Notes: generated from the sequence alone by a model not told the origin. Shown: positions 11,284 to 24,392, numbered from the stretch's first letter. The stretch: 64,000 nt of DNA from Purpureocillium takamizusanense (GCF_022605165.1 NC_063074.1:957501-1021500), one strand, 5' to 3'. A program made the numbers and translations.

Positions 11284-12744
11284 CTATACATCAGATCTAT
11301 CTCGTTCCACGGTAATAAATCGTCCTTTGCCCGCTCTCTGAGCGACAATGTGCTTCTCTACTGCCCTGGCTGTTGCCAGGGCTTCGCCATGGGCCAGTTG
11401 CTGCGACGGCATGTCATCTTTGGCGGGCGTCCACCCCACAAACAGCCGCAGCGTCGTCAACTTGCCCCAGGAGCCTGCCCAGTCGACGAAGTCGTGGCCC
11501 TCCTGTAGCATGAGGGCCCTGAACCACGAGGCGCAGCCCGTCAGGTCCAGGAACTCGAGCTTGTAGAGATTCTTACTCAACATCCGGAGCACCAACAGTG
11601 CCTCCGTCCAGTCGTTGTCTAGACTGTGCGAGTAGTAATTTGTGCCACCGAAGGGAATGCGTTGGCCTTGGGGCGATTCAACGGAAGCAAAGCGTGACTG
11701 GGGTGCGAGGCACGGCGCAGGCCAGAAGGCGAGGCTCAGATGGGTGACGGCGGATAGCTTCGCAGAGAATGAGACGAGCTGTTTCCAGGACACGTCGCCA
11801 AAGTCTACAGGATCAAGGGCCAGCGACAGATGGGTCAGGTTAGGCAACAATGCACGCGGAGGGGAGCTTGGGATCAGGCTCTCTGCGTCCCAAGAGTCCA
11901 GAGGCTCGTCCGAGGTCGGTGCCTGAGCTGGCGGGAACAGCATGTCGGAGATCTCTTTGATTTTGATGGAGCGCCCGATGGAGCGAGTCAGATCGAGGCA
12001 GGTGATTTCCGCGTTTGAGCCGCGGTCAAAATGGCCGTCCTCGTACACGTCGACGGGGGGCAGCAAGATTGTCTTGAGGTCATCGAGCGTGACACCGAGG
12101 CTGGCGAAGACGCCAACGTAGCGAATGAGGGAGGGCTTGAGGTGGTTTGGCAGGAAATACAGGTGATACTGGTTGTAGATGCGGTGGAGCTCCCAGTCCA
12201 CGGCCAGGCGCCTCAGCACGACATCGATAAGGCTCCCCGGGTCCGGGGCCGGCACACCCGGGAGGGTCGTCTGGCCCCCAAGTCGGTTCAAGGGTTGCAA
12301 GGAGCCTTGAGCGACCCGCGCCTCGTCGCGTGTCCTCGACAACCAGCTGCGCGGGGGCGCGGGACCGGCCGGAAGGCGACGGCCATGGCCATCGAAGCGT
12401 TGCCTCACGGGTCGCCGGGGCAGGGGTTGCGGGGTTTCGGGAAGTCTGAGGAGCTCCCTGATGGCCGGGGGCACGCTGGGGGCGGCGGCGGGGAGCTCAC
12501 AAGGCGCGCTGGGGGTCGCAGACGAGGAGGCGAGTCGGAGGTTGGCGAGTAGCTCGTTGACGCTCTTGGAGGGCCGATCTGTACGAGGCTGCGGGTCAAC
12601 GACTTGTTGCGTGCAGATATTGATTGATTGATTGCCCTTGGGGCCTGACGGATGGGGCTTTTGCTCACCGGCCGTGGCCGACACCGACGGAGGGGCCGCG
12701 GGCGAGGGCTTGTAGGATCTGAAGTGCTGCCTTTTCTTGGGCAT
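11284..12744 (-). CDS. Hypothetical protein of unknown function (486 aa)
   Basis: Uninterrupted frame with GC-rich third positions. The frame is open up to 12843, but that point is a TTG directly after a stop. The first in-frame ATG is at 12744, giving MPKKRQHFRSYKPSP... and 486 aa. The first 170 residues are Pro/Ser/Arg-rich and probably disordered. The rest looks folded: RLAVDWELHRIYNQYHLYFLP near 205, LPNLTHLSLALDPVDFGD near 322, LSAVTHLSLAFWPAP and LYKLEFLDLTGCASW. The repeated LxxLxLx spacing suggests leucine-rich-repeat-like strands, as in fungal F-box/LRR proteins, but no F-box is visible. I do not recognise the family. The stop lies only 73 bases from the ABCC stop, tail to tail, so the 3' UTRs probably overlap. 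Confidence 0.72.
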   Translation of the reverse strand: MPKKRQHFRSYKPSPAAPPSVSATAGEQKPHPSGPKGNQSINICTQQVVDPQPRTDRPSKSVNELLANLRLASSSATPSAPCELPAAAPSVPPAIRELLRLPETPQPLPRRPVRQRFDGHGRRLPAGPAPPRSWLSRTRDEARVAQGSLQPLNRLGGQTTLPGVPAPDPGSLIDVVLRRLAVDWELHRIYNQYHLYFLPNHLKPSLIRYVGVFASLGVTLDDLKTILLPPVDVYEDGHFDRGSNAEITCLDLTRSIGRSIKIKEISDMLFPPAQAPTSDEPLDSWDAESLIPSSPPRALLPNLTHLSLALDPVDFGDVSWKQLVSFSAKLSAVTHLSLAFWPAPCLAPQSRFASVESPQGQRIPFGGTNYYSHSLDNDWTEALLVLRMLSKNLYKLEFLDLTGCASWFRALMLQEGHDFVDWAGSWGKLTTLRLFVGWTPAKDDMPSQQLAHGEALATARAVEKHIVAQRAGKGRFITVERDRSDV

Positions 12745-12996
12745 GCCAGCCTGCGGTGCGGATGGGGGAGAGAAGGGCTTGGAGTCGTGCAAGATGCGGG
12801 CGTCGGACGAGCTGAGGTTGGAGAATGACAGGTCGGGCTCCAATCAGACGTCTGAGTCACGCCCCCACCAGCCGAGGCCCTGATGTGGCCTAGCGTCAGT
12901 TCCATTAGTTCCCTGTGGCAGTTGGTGGCCGCGCAACTTAATGCGTGGGTGTCGTGCAGGCGCTGCTACAGCGTGGCGGCGGCATTGCATCCATGC

Positions 12997-13024
12997 GCGT
13001 GCGTGCGTGCGTGCGTGCGTGCGT
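12997..13024. repeat. (GCGT)7 microsatellite
   Basis: Seven tandem GCGT units. A second tetranucleotide tract (TTGT/TTGC units) follows at about 13053-13099. Confidence 0.9.
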
Positions 13025-16000
13025 ATGATACTTGTTCCTGCAACCCCTGTCCTTGTTTGTTTGTTTGCTTGCTTGCTTTCTGTTGCTTGCTTGCCTCCAT
13101 GCCTCCTTAACTACCTGCTCGCCCCGTTTCTTTAGCGTCGCCGCGGCCCGTCCCCGTCACGACTCGCGACTAACGACAACCCCCTGCCATGTCCGTCTGG
13201 TGTGTCGCGTCATCGCATGTCGGGATCCTGGACGACCTCGTTCCCGCTGGGCGTCGCCGAGTTCTGTCGACAGGCCCCCCCTGAAACCCTTGTGCCCTCC
13301 AGCACACCTTCCCCCCACCCCCCTCCCCACGAGAAACCCATGACGATGTGAGAGAGGGAGAGGGGAGCGGGCGCAGTCATGGAACCCTGACTGACAATTG
13401 GACTCGATCGCCAGTGCTCGATTCTCTCCCGGATCCAAAGTCAGGCCACTTTCTGTTTTTCGGGTTGCTAAACACTCACTCACGCGGGCAAGTTGCCTCT
13501 GCTCTGTCACGACTCCCGATCAAGAGACACCTCATGCACCCCACGACACCGTGAGCCACATGGCCGGCAGTCGGTCTCATGTCCGCAGCCAATCTCCGTC
13601 CGTTCGAGTGAGCAGATGCTCCATGGACCCTCTTCACGGCAAACTGCAGCCGCAGATCGTGTCGCTGCAGCCCGCATTGCCGTCGCTGGCCCAGCTTGTG
13701 CCCCCCCCCCCCCGGGGGTCATCGACTCCTGCCTTCGTCCCGCCACTATGATGCAGCGTTGCCGCCGGGCTTGCTCCCCATAGAAGAACGAACAAGGCTC
13801 GAAAGGCAACAGGGTCTGTGTGGTCTCTCGCTGGCAGCTTTGCCCTCTTCCATTCGCCAGGATCCATACGGCTTCGCTCACCGGCATTCCGGATCAGGCT
13901 TCAAAGTAAGCACGACACGAAGGCCTTCCGAACAGACAAGCCTGCCTCCACTCCGCCAAGCCAAGACGTCTGCCACGCCATGTTGCACACGGGGCGCTTC
14001 GATCCGCCATAGGGGGTTGAGACAAGTCTCACTGCAGCGTGCATGCCCAGCAGCAACTTGTTCTCATGGGCGTGACTTTGCCCTCGGCGGCTCTGGTCTG
14101 CGGCTCATCCAGCACCCGACACGCTTGGGTGACATTGTGTCGGTCCATCTCGGTCCATCGGGCTAAGTTAGGCCCCGTGTTTGCCCAGCCAAGTGAGCAC
14201 GCAACACCCTTGTCATGTCAAGCATCGTGGCTTGGCTTCATGTGCGGCCTCCTTGGTCTCGTCTGAGGGCCAGGCGCCTCTTGGCCGAATGCATGTACCT
14301 CGCCAACCCGACTTTCGTTGCTGGACGGATGGTACAAGTCCGTGTCAAGAGATGCCTAAAACCAACAGCAATAACCAGCCCCTCATACGGCCAATATTCG
14401 AAGTGCTTGTTCTATATACGACGCCGGGAAGCGCCAAATGACGACCGCCCGAACATTACGCACCCCCCCCCGCTCCCGGTCCCAGACAAAGAGCCGTCTT
14501 ACCACCAAGAATCAACTGCCGTCCATGGCACCGCTGACAGTTCGGCGCGAAGCCCGGCGGAAATGCTGGGGCCTCACACAGCACTACTGCGGGATTCCGT
14601 CTCAGCCAACGATGCCCACAGGTGGCCTGATTGATGAGGATAAAGCATACCTTGTGAGCTGCATTGGGGAAAAGGAAGCGAACAAATCGGGAAGGCGGCG
14701 GACAAATGCGGGCACGTTCGTGATGTGACAGTGCCACTGCGATTGGTGTCCTGGGAGCCGTCCTCCTATGTTCTTTCTATGCCAAGGGTCGCGATATTCA
14801 CTTACTACCTTATCTACTGATCAGCTGAAGCAGTGGGCCTTCCGAAGGAAAGGAAGCTCACGGGGTCTTGTCACGACACGTAGCGTACAGAGCTTTGATG
14901 TCGTGAGCACCATAATCCCAGGCCGGAACGTTTTGGACTCATGGTCAAGTACTAGCAGTAAGCATTGATACTTTGCTCTATTACCTACGCTGTGGCCCTG
15001 CAAAGGATAGGTCTTATGGATGCTGAGGTTTCATATGCCCCTGAAGGGTTGGTGCACTCTTCACACTGTCAGTGCCCCCAACAATGATGTTCTCCTATGC
15101 ACGCGGGCTGAATGCTTTACTTTGTACCCACGGCGGTATAGGTAGGTAGAGCAGAACTTTTGAATCTCGAATACCCAGTTGGACTCATGGCGCTTTCCGA
15201 ACCTGCTACAAGATACTAGAGTTCAGGTTAAGGGCGGCTTTGGATCGTATGCGTGGAATCCATTATCGAGGTGCGAATGTGCTTTCAAGCAACTGTGGCT
15301 AGGTGCCAGCGTCCGACTTCGGCCATCCCAGTCGCCATGAAATAGGTGAGGCTGTTGGGGCCAATTTGCAGCAATGAAGAACTTCCGTGTGTGGCCTGCA
15401 TTAGTGATCGAAATCTCCCGCCGCTACAGGTAACCCTAACATGTTCGACGGCCACGAGGTGTAATTGAATCCCTGTTACCGCGTGTCTCTGCCGCTCCCA
15501 TCATCTGCTCTCTACTTGCCGTTTCCTCACCTTTGGGTGATGACTGGGTACATTTGTCACGGTCAGCTACTCGGAACTGGCCAAATGCGAGGCGAGCGGC
15601 AAGGACTGTTGTCAAATGGCGGACCGCTGTTGAGGTAGGGTCCCGAGATAGGTGCGTTGTGCTTCGTCACCGGCAGAAACATGAAACGCTGGTCTCCCGG
15701 AGCCTGCGGCATCCTCAACCTCTCGTGCTACAGAATATGTGATGCAGATTGGATCAGCCCGTTCACCCGAGCTTTGAGCCGGGAGTCTAACAGGTTTTCG
15801 CTGCATGTCAGGGCCCCGGGGCGGAAGCGGTTGTCCAATACGGGGCGACTGTGGCATAACAACAGCCTTCGAAGTCGGCCAGTCTAGTGGTGACGATCCA
15901 TAATAAGCGTAGTCGATACTTCTCCGAAAATCGGCCTTGAAGTTCGAAAGCTGCAGCTGCAGGTCGTTGGTTGGTCTTGTCCCATGCAAACTTAGCTCGT

Positions 16001-19000
16001 GATGCCCCGGCAGGTGCACGCAGAGGTGTGGACGTACAAGCTGCCCGTTTCCTTCTGCTTTGTGGCATCTGCCGTACTGGCTCGTAATACTGTTCCAAGA
16101 GTTGGGCTGCATTCAACTCGCACATGCCTTTGGCACCCACCCGTGGCTCGAGGCATATCGTCGAGAGGTGACACTCGTAGCGGGAACTCGCTTCGGCCAT
16201 CCTGCTTCTCTGGCGGTCGAGCGCAGCAGGTGTTCGTCAACATTTCGGGCTCGAGGAAAACAGAAGTTTCGCATGGACAGGCATACCTAGAACCCGATAA
16301 TTAACCCTAAGTGAGTGTTCTCTGAGTTGCTAAACAGGCTCTCTGTTAGTCAAGATGGCTAATGCCTGGGAGTTGTCTACGCACAAGCCGCTTGCAGACC
16401 CAGGATGATATGCCTGCAGTGAGAAGGCAAAACCTAAGGCTCCCTTTGATGCCGCTGGCTACTTGGAAGGGGCGAGTGTCGTTAAGCGTCTATTCGTATG
16501 GATTCCTGCCTCCTACGGCGTGTCGTGAGCTGGCGGCTATCGGCGAGGAGTGATGCCTTGGGTGCTGTAGATGCGCTTGGTTACCGGCATGGGGCGCTGA
16601 TCAGACTGGAAACTAAAACCTAGACTCCCGCAGTGTCAGATTGCCAGATACTTTACCTAGGTGCCTTATCTAGACCTGAGGTTGCTGTCCTGAGGCTCCC
16701 GTTCTAGCAGCCGGGACTTTAGCGGTGGTGGCGATTGCCATCTTTGTTCCCGTCGGCATGTAGAACCATCGTTCAGGAAGGACCAGCATGCCACGCTCTT
16801 TCCCTCTACAAAGTAGACTTAGGGCAATCGAAAGGAAAGTGAGATACGTGTCTCGTGCTTGCTTTCTGTTTGCTCCGGGGCCTGTTCTGGGCTCCAAACC
16901 CAGACCCTTGATCCATCGCAACCCAATTTGCGCTCTCCGGCATTTTCGCTGCTCCGACTCCTTCTGTCACCCACGATGCCAACCAGCAAGCACATTTCAC
17001 CGCACGTAACCCCGGTAGGTGCAGCCCTCTCCGGCCTGGCCAAGTACGGAATGGCCAGCGGACGCAACGCTACACAACAATGTGCGCAATCGACAATGAA
17101 TGCCGGCGACGTTCCCCGACCCGATGCTGATGTCGGCCGCCCCGGTGACCCTGTCGAAGGCTTCTGGCAGGCCCAGCCACCTGCTCCGTCCATGTCGTCG
17201 GGTCGTCATCGCTGTCTATCCGTGCCACCGACCCGGATGCACTCCCTACGAACTCGCAGCAGAGACATGAATGCAGAACATCAATGGCCTGATGGCAACA
17301 CCGCAGTTCCCAGCAAATGGTCTGTGCGCCGCATCCACTCGTCCACCATCTCAACCCGATCCGGTCGTCTGGCAAGCGCGATGAATGTGGCCATGGGTCA
17401 CCTGTTGCAGCGCTTGGGTCGTCTACATGCACGAGAATCCGCTGCCAGGCTGCCTGGATGGTAGGTATGTGACCAGCCTCAGCAAGCCCACCTGGTACAA
17501 GATCTGAACATTTTGGTCTACAGTTTATGCCGTCCAAGTGTTGGCAGCAGGCCTTGTAGCGCCGAGTCCGATGCCAACCCTCGGGTGCGGATAGGCAAGC
17601 CTACTGCCCGCACTCTGTATTGCATCTGCTTACCAACAAGGCACCTGGACTTAGGCACGACTCTCGCATACGGCTCCGACTTCCCCTACCGATCTTAGCC
17701 CGCAAGCTATTGGTTCAGTGATCTCAACTCGTCTAGCCTCCACTTCGTGCTCGGTAGGCCCAACAGCTACCGTACAGCACTCACTAAACGGCCGATAACC
17801 GAGCCTCATCGAATAAGCCAAGGTAACAACGCAGAGAACTAGCGCCGTAAGCTGCCCCGAGCCTGTTCCCCTCGAATCAGGTCTAGTACCGCTATATCCA
17901 ACACCTGCGCTTCGTGCCGTAGCGCCCTTTTGGCGACACCAAGCCTCTGGGCTCACCCCCTGGAGGCGGGATGTTGCACTGGCCACCATCGACCTTGTGG
18001 CTCTACCAGCCTCTCATTGTTATTGACACGGATTGACGGTCCGCAGCTGAAATCCTCCCAGTTCGATGCGAAAGTGGCCATCTATTCTCTGCCTGGCCCG
18101 CACGGCGGCAGCCCGGGTGCGGTCCAAGTCCACTCTTTTCGGTTACATAGCCTTGTCATTGGCCTGCCATGGATAGACGGTCATCCGGTCATCTTGCGGG
18201 ACGGCATCGGGACTGTCCTAACAAACACGGCTGCGCGGCCCATTTCAAAGACTCGGCGATCCATGACTGGGCCGAGCTTTGTAAACTTCTACTTCGGCAC
18301 CGCCAACCTTCGGCTCTCTCGCTCTGTTCAGCGCCACGAGCGCTTCCTGGTATTGAACTAGCAACAATTCACCCCTCTAAAATCGAGTTCTCACGTGTTG
18401 ATTCCCTGGATTGCCAGCCTGATTTCAAATGCGGTACCACCGTCTGGGGATCACCAACGTTGTACCGGCTCTGACCCGCCACAAGCCACCTCATAACAAG
18501 GCGCGTGGCAGACTCAAAGGCCCGAAAAGTACTGCCAAAGAGACAATACTTCTCTACTTTTCAGACTATACTTTTGGCTCGTGCTTGTATCTCATGAGCA
18601 TGTATACATGTGAGGTACCAGTTGGTACAGAAGTCAGCCGCAGCTGAGCCTTGTTTACGCAGCCCGGGTCGATCACGTCCGAACCCCCATCGTGGCCGCT
18701 TGAGTGGTCACCACGATCTAGACACCCAGGGAAATCGGAGCGCCAGACGGTAATGGCCGAGTCTCTTTGACACCCTAGGCTGAGTCTTGCGTCCTGCTGC
18801 GGCTTCGTGTCCCGCCCCGCCTTCTTCCTTCCATCTTCGAGTGTCTGCCGTCATGCAGCTACCCGAACAGGCGGCTCCTTCATCAGGGGCGGTCATAATT
18901 CTGAGAAGTCGACGGGTACGCGACCCCTTGAAGGAGTCCCTGGTGCCCGGGTAGCTACATGCATGCAGCTTGAAGCAACGAGCTGGGGCTATGGCAAGTC

Positions 19001-19330
19001 TGGTTCGCCCCTTCTAGTACCGGCTACGACTTGGCTTCGTCATATTCGCATTCTGTGGTAGATACAGCTTGACCAACCCAGCTACGAAAGCAGGAGAGGC
19101 CCAGGAAAGTGTGCGACGACAACGCTTCAGAAATCAGCTGTCCGAGTAAGACTGAATTCGCCGGAGCATTCTCCGATCGCCTCGAACGTCGCGTGTCCAG
19201 AAAGCATGAGGATCGCGTCATTTGCAAGACGCTTCTGTAGAAGCGAGTGATGGCCGTCTTGATACGAGCCGCGACCATCTTTTGATAAACATGGTCTAAC
19301 GATCCAGAAACAGATTTTGACCTGTGATTG

Positions 19331-19366
19331 CAGGCAGGCAAGCAAGCGAGCAAGCAAGCAAGCAAA
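19331..19366. repeat. CAGG/CAAG tetranucleotide tract
   Basis: Tandem CAGG, CAAG and CGAG units inside the gene desert, a variant of the TTGC tract at 13.05 kb read on the other strand. Confidence 0.85.
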
Positions 19367-21784
19367 ATCGTCTAGCGGCACATTCGTGACTAGTAGGTTC
19401 CCGCTCGGGGCTCTTGCCCGCGAGAGTATGTCATCTTGGGTGTATGGCCAACATCGGCGTAACTTACGCGGTCCCGTGTCAATGCCTCCTAGGCCCTTGC
19501 CCAAGCAAGCAGGCTGCCTATCATTAAATAGGCCAAGAACTCCTCGAGCACGTCGGGTCCATTGCCCAACTTTCCATGTCATCCTTTCCTACCGCACTCC
19601 ACTTTTGATGTTGCGATACTTGCCTTTAAAAACAACTCGAGTTCGCCATCGGCAAGACGAATCTCGCGCTGTATGCCGCGGGGAGCCTACTCCTGCAGAA
19701 CGATCGCGCTCGAATTTAGGGCCGGCTTGTGTCGTACCACGTTCACGGCGCCTAAACCTAGCGAGGCAGCGAATGCACGACGTCCTTCATGTGCGATAGC
19801 GGTCCGCCACAGTAACTATCAAAGGGGTTAATTAAGTCACTGAACAGCAGAGATCCTACACTTGCACGAGAGTATTGCTGCCGCCCAGGGTTATCGGTTT
19901 TGAAGGCCAAGTTTTCTCGCAAGCTCGGCAGCATCGCGATCTCAGGCTGCCGCACTTGCCCCGACGTCTCTAAAGTTGTACCAAAGGGTTTCTCGCCCTT
20001 ACAGCCCTCCTGTCCTTTGCTCAGCTAGTTGGGTGGTCCGAGAGACAAGCAGGACAGGATCTCAAGAACAGGATTGCCGAGAATTGGGCTCAGGCCGCCC
20101 ATATACGGCCAAAACAAGACCGGGACCCGCAAGACTTCAACCAAATCTCTCTATAGTCGCCTGCGGGCCTATTGATACGCGATTCTGGAGCTACCCGGGG
20201 AGCCGCCATCAACCTTGCGTCCGGACCCTTACCCTTTACCGGCAGGCACTTGGTAACTCCCGCAACTGTTATATGCCTGCCGAATCCTGAGTCACTGTTT
20301 CTGGGAAAACTAACAGTACTCTGATGTGGAAAGGCCACCGATCATTGATGAGCCTAAGCCCCTTGTCTCCAATCTCGAAACTATTAGGTGAAGGGGGTTC
20401 GCTCTCGGTTTCACGCGCGCGCCACAGCAACGGCGTCAATTCCGAGACTTTGTCGACACAAGTAGCTTTGGGAGAGTGAAAACAAGGGTTCTCGTTCAAA
20501 GATTCCTGGAGGTGGAATCGCAATTCGACGAGTAAGGACACTGCCCCCAAGCTGCTTCAAGACATAGACTCTAGTTAGGACTACTGCGGCGCTTGAGAGC
20601 ATTTGCGCTTGAGCCCCTTGTTCCCTATGTCAAGTTCCCTACTAAAGTGTCGTCTATAGTTAAAGTGCAGGGTACTCGACCAAATAATCCTCGGGTGCTG
20701 TGCTGTGTTCAGATTCTCGCCGACCCTCCTCGCTGCGACGACGGATCGCACTGACAGGCATTTATGCATCCCCCAAGCTTCAAGGTATTTCTTTTTCAGA
20801 TTTGTATTGATGCGAGATTGATTTCGTCGCCTCCCCACGGGAGAAGGAATTGCCACTTGTCGTTATAGTATGCAGCCAAAGGTTGCATGGGCCGCTGTTG
20901 GATGAGCTGGGATCACGACCGGCGTACGCTGTTGTCTGTGGTTCTCAACCATGGATACTACGCTTTGCACAACGGAAATGAGCGACCGATTTCTCTGCAT
21001 GGAACGCTGCGGTAGGTACGGGTGGTCCGGTAAAAAGGTACGTCGAGTCTTGGCCGTCCCAGACAGGCTGAGTTTCTTTCCGTCACGTCGAGTGACCGCG
21101 CAACAACAAGCGACGATGGCGGCACTCGGCCCCGGCCAGCAGGTCCCCCTTTCACGCGCCACTACGGCCCTGCGGACAGGCGTGGACGCGCGAAGGAACT
21201 CGCTCCCGCCTGGCAGTCCCCGTTGAGACAAAGCAGAGCTCACACGGCGCTGGGCTGGGTACGAGAAATTCAGAGAGACCCATTCGACACCCCGGGCGTG
21301 TTTGTGTAACCCACCAACCCCCGGCAGTGCGTGGCGTGCTGCTTCCGAAAGGACTGCACCAACCTTGCAGAAATCCTGCAGAGTCAGGTCCTGTGCCTGG
21401 AGCCCCGAGTATTCTGGTGTACTGTACCGTTTGCGTCGGGGGCTAGTTACATCGCCCTGCTGCTCGATGCACGGCCACCTAACAAGCAATGGATATCCCG
21501 AGCGACAGGCCCCAGCCAGCCCGCCCTGCAAAGAGATGTCTTGCCTTGCGTTATGCCTGCTAATCGGAAACCAGGTTTAAAAAAAAACCCGTGTACTTGT
21601 GGTCGGCCGCTGACCCTCCATCGAAAACACCCAGTTGGACTATTGCGCACCCGAGTGGTGGTGGCTGGCGTCTTGTCTGTCAACGAGTTGACACGAGATC
21701 CCAAATATTAACCACCCCCGGGATTTCCGTCCTAGCTGAGGGAGCGTGATTCTGACATTTCCCTCTCTCCTCCCACAATCATAG

Positions 21785-24392
21785 GACTACACCTCTTCGC
21801 CGAGCCAGTGCGCCGAGCTGGGCTATCTCGAGCTGCCGACGGATCAAAGGTAAGGGCAATCCATCCATATTCGCATTAGTTATCGTCCTTTGCCTTTTGG
21901 GCAGCCGCCCTCTCCCCTTGTGCACCGCACGACACGATTGAAGTGCCGTGCCCCGTCCCTGCACGACATTGTTCCTCTCACACATCTACACTACACACTA
22001 CTACGTCTTTGGTGCAACGGAGGCCCGTTCCGGCCCAGGCGAGTATGGAGAGTTTTGGAGCTTCGGTCGCAGGACCCGCCCTGAATCCCTGCCTCGTCCA
22101 CCAAAAAGACCAGCCAAGGCAGCAAACAAAGCTTGCTGGGCCTCTTTTCTCGTGCCCCTTGCACGGTTCCTGCCCCTTCTTCCCTACCGGCCAGTTGATG
22201 GCTGTGGCTTTGGTTCTTGCTGGGTGGTGCCGAGCCACGGCGCTCTGAGCCATACTGCTCGATCCAACGATCCGCTTGCCCCTTTGGAGACTCACTACCC
22301 GTCGAGGCGGTGCAGTCAGTCACCGAGGGCTCGTCGACTCTGTGCATGTCGTTTCGGTACAACTCCAGTGTTGGCGGTATCACCCTGCGGTTTGGTTGTA
22401 CGTGGGCATTGCGCGCATGTATGGCAGACAGAGTGCTGCACAGCGTCTCCTGCGGTAATCGGTTTGGGCTCCCTGGCATCAGATTCACTGCTGCCTTTTT
22501 ACGCCGCGCTGAAGTCGCATTGCTGACCCAAAGGGAGCAGCAGGCTCAGCCAGGAACCGCACACGTCCTCCTCTCCTCTTACAATAGATGCTCCCCAGCC
22601 GCCATCGCTCCTTAACCTCTTTCATCCGATCGCATCGTACGCCCCAGATACGGGCCACTTCTACCAGCAGCCGCAGTCCCCAACAGCCTATGGTCCAGCT
22701 TTTAGGCCTCCTCTGACTCCCAGGTAGGTGACACCCCTTCTCTGCCGGGGTCCAGTCGGTCTGTTGTCTGGTGGTGGTCATCCAGATTCTCTCTTCTCAC
22801 CGCTGTGCAGCACAACACTCTTGACGGCGGGCATGGCACATGCCCAAACGCACGCACATCGCACCGGAGTACTTCCACATTTGGCGGGCACCCGCGAGCA
22901 ATACTCGACGACGACGCCGTCTTTTCGACGTGGCGGCTCCGAGATTCTGTCTCGATCGCCTTCCTTCCCCGGCGCGCCGCTCCGGCGACATCAGTTGACG
23001 ACGGCTCCGCAAGGCCCGCTCAGCGACTTCGTCCCCTCGGCAGCAAGAATGGACGCCGGGCAGTACGCCGCGCGGGCATCGAGTCAGCAAAACCAAGTAC
23101 CACCGCTCCAACCCCTTCAAGCGCTCGGAACGCTGCAGTACATGGACTCATCCATGGGCCCGATCAAGCTGGAGATCAACGGTGCTGTCGACAAGGGCCC
23201 CTTCCTATCGCCAGACCACGAGTGGACGTGCTACCGACGAAACTACCTGGCATGCGTCTGTTCGTTTCAGCTTAGCCCCTACTATCCTACGATGGCGATT
23301 CAGTTCACACCGAGCTCGGGAACGGGCACTAACCAGCCGTTCCCCGTCTACGGTTTCGCGATGTCCATTTCGGCAGTTGTGGCGGAAAACGAGCAGCAGA
23401 GCATCGAGCTGGTTCAGCACACGCCCAAGAGAGACAAGGGCCCCATCAGCAAGCCGTCAAAGGTGTCCATGGCGCCCAAGACGAGTTCTCCAACGCACCC
23501 TTCGCTAGCCGGCTACGGGGACGTTCCCACGGTCCCCGGCACGAGGGGCTTGTATCCGGACGGATTCACCAATCCACAGGCTGCCGGACAAGCACTCCCC
23601 AGCGAGCACACGTTCGAACGAATCCAATTCAAGCAGGCAACACAGAACAATGGTAAACGGCGGGCAGCGCAGCAGTACTACCAGCTGATTGTGGAGCTCT
23701 GGGCCGATGTTGGCGTCCACGACCCAGACCAGTTCGTCAAGGTGGCTTATCGCAAGTCGGCCAAGATGATTGTGCGAGGCCGTTCGCCGGGCCACTATCA
23801 AAACGAGAGACGAGGAAGCCAAGGCAACGGGCCTGGGGGCTCTGCCGGTACACTCGGCAGCTATGCACCGCTCGGCCACATGGCAGACTTCAACTCCAGC
23901 GCCATGCTCGGCGGGGCGGGCACAGGCGGCTATGCGACGACGTACGACAAGTTTGACGCCAGAGGGAACGTTTACGGAAGCAGGGGACAGCACGAAATGT
24001 CGGAGGACCCGATGCTGACCGCCCCTGACGACCCCAAAGCCATGGACGGCTCCAAGGCGGCCTATCAATATTACCAGGGGACGGCCATGTACGATGGTCA
24101 CCACCACCAACATCAACATCACCACCATCATCACCATCACGGCCATCATACGGACCGGGTCGACATGTTCAACCATAGGGCTGGCGCCGAGGCCGTCATG
24201 CCGACCATGGGGCCGGACGGCAAAGTCAAGAACGAGTACGAGCTTAACATGCTACCTCGGCCCTTTGGCGCCACGCCACGGACCATGGCGGACCCGCGTC
24301 AGCACGATCAGTTTGACGGCAAGACACCTTCGACGGGCGGCTACTACCCCTCCATCTTGTCGCCGCCCGGAATCAACATGACAATGTCTTGA
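21785..24392 (+). CDS. vib-1: Ndt80/PhoG-like transcription factor, VIB-1/XprG type (5' exon not located)
   Basis: Supported exons: 21785-21849 (DYTSSPSQCAELGYLELPTD...), about 22550-22723 (...PQPPSLLNLFHPIASYAPD...) and 22811-24392, giving 606 residues without the N-terminus. The acceptor of the middle exon sits in a CAG run; 22537, 22540 and 22549 all keep frame. The Ndt80 DNA-binding domain starts near HEWTCYRRNYLACVCSFQL and runs through YGFAMSISAVVAENEQQ, ERIQFKQATQNNGKRRAAQQYYQLIVELWADVG and YRKSAKMIVRGRSPGHYQNE (coded at about 23215-23810). The C-terminal half is low-complexity with a His-rich tract (about 24099-24150). VIB-1/XprG factors control heterokaryon incompatibility, extracellular proteases and the carbon-starvation response. 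The frame can be read from a GTG at 22728, but that lies in intron 2. No ATG exon ending in a good phase-0 donor was found upstream. Confidence 0.88.

Larger units (their letters stand above)
12745..21784. other. Gene desert upstream of the VIB-1-like gene
   Basis: About 9 kb with no frame that combines length, coding-like third positions and family motifs. The left end (12.9-13.9 kb) holds tetranucleotide repeats and pyrimidine-rich sequence. From about 14.7 to 20.9 kb the sequence is less GC-rich, dense in stops in all frames and rich in CTAG/GGTA words. I saw no clear excess of TpA of the kind left by repeat-induced point mutation in the piece I counted. It may contain the promoter, long leader and first exon of the downstream factor, or decayed repeats. 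No tRNA B-box or rRNA match was noticed. Confidence 0.5.

Noticed and set aside
12405..12905. Alternative frame upstream of the 486-aa unknown protein as its first exon
   Set aside because: Ser/Pro/Arg-only composition and no convincing junction; the ATG at 12744 is sufficient.
14700..20900. RIP-mutated transposon
   Set aside because: One piece counted by eye did not show a TpA excess, and no reverse transcriptase, transposase or terminal repeats were seen; not excluded by computation.
21116..21142. ATG with a phase-0 end as the missing first exon of the VIB-1-like gene
   Set aside because: The frame fits, but the donor (GTCCCC) is poor and nothing else supports it.
20863..21531. 222-codon minus-strand frame upstream of the VIB-1-like gene
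   Set aside because: Irregular composition, no motifs, and it lies in the probable leader region of the plus-strand gene.
22728..22810. GTG start for the VIB-1-like protein
   Set aside because: Non-ATG start inside a well-defined intron between 22723 and 22811.
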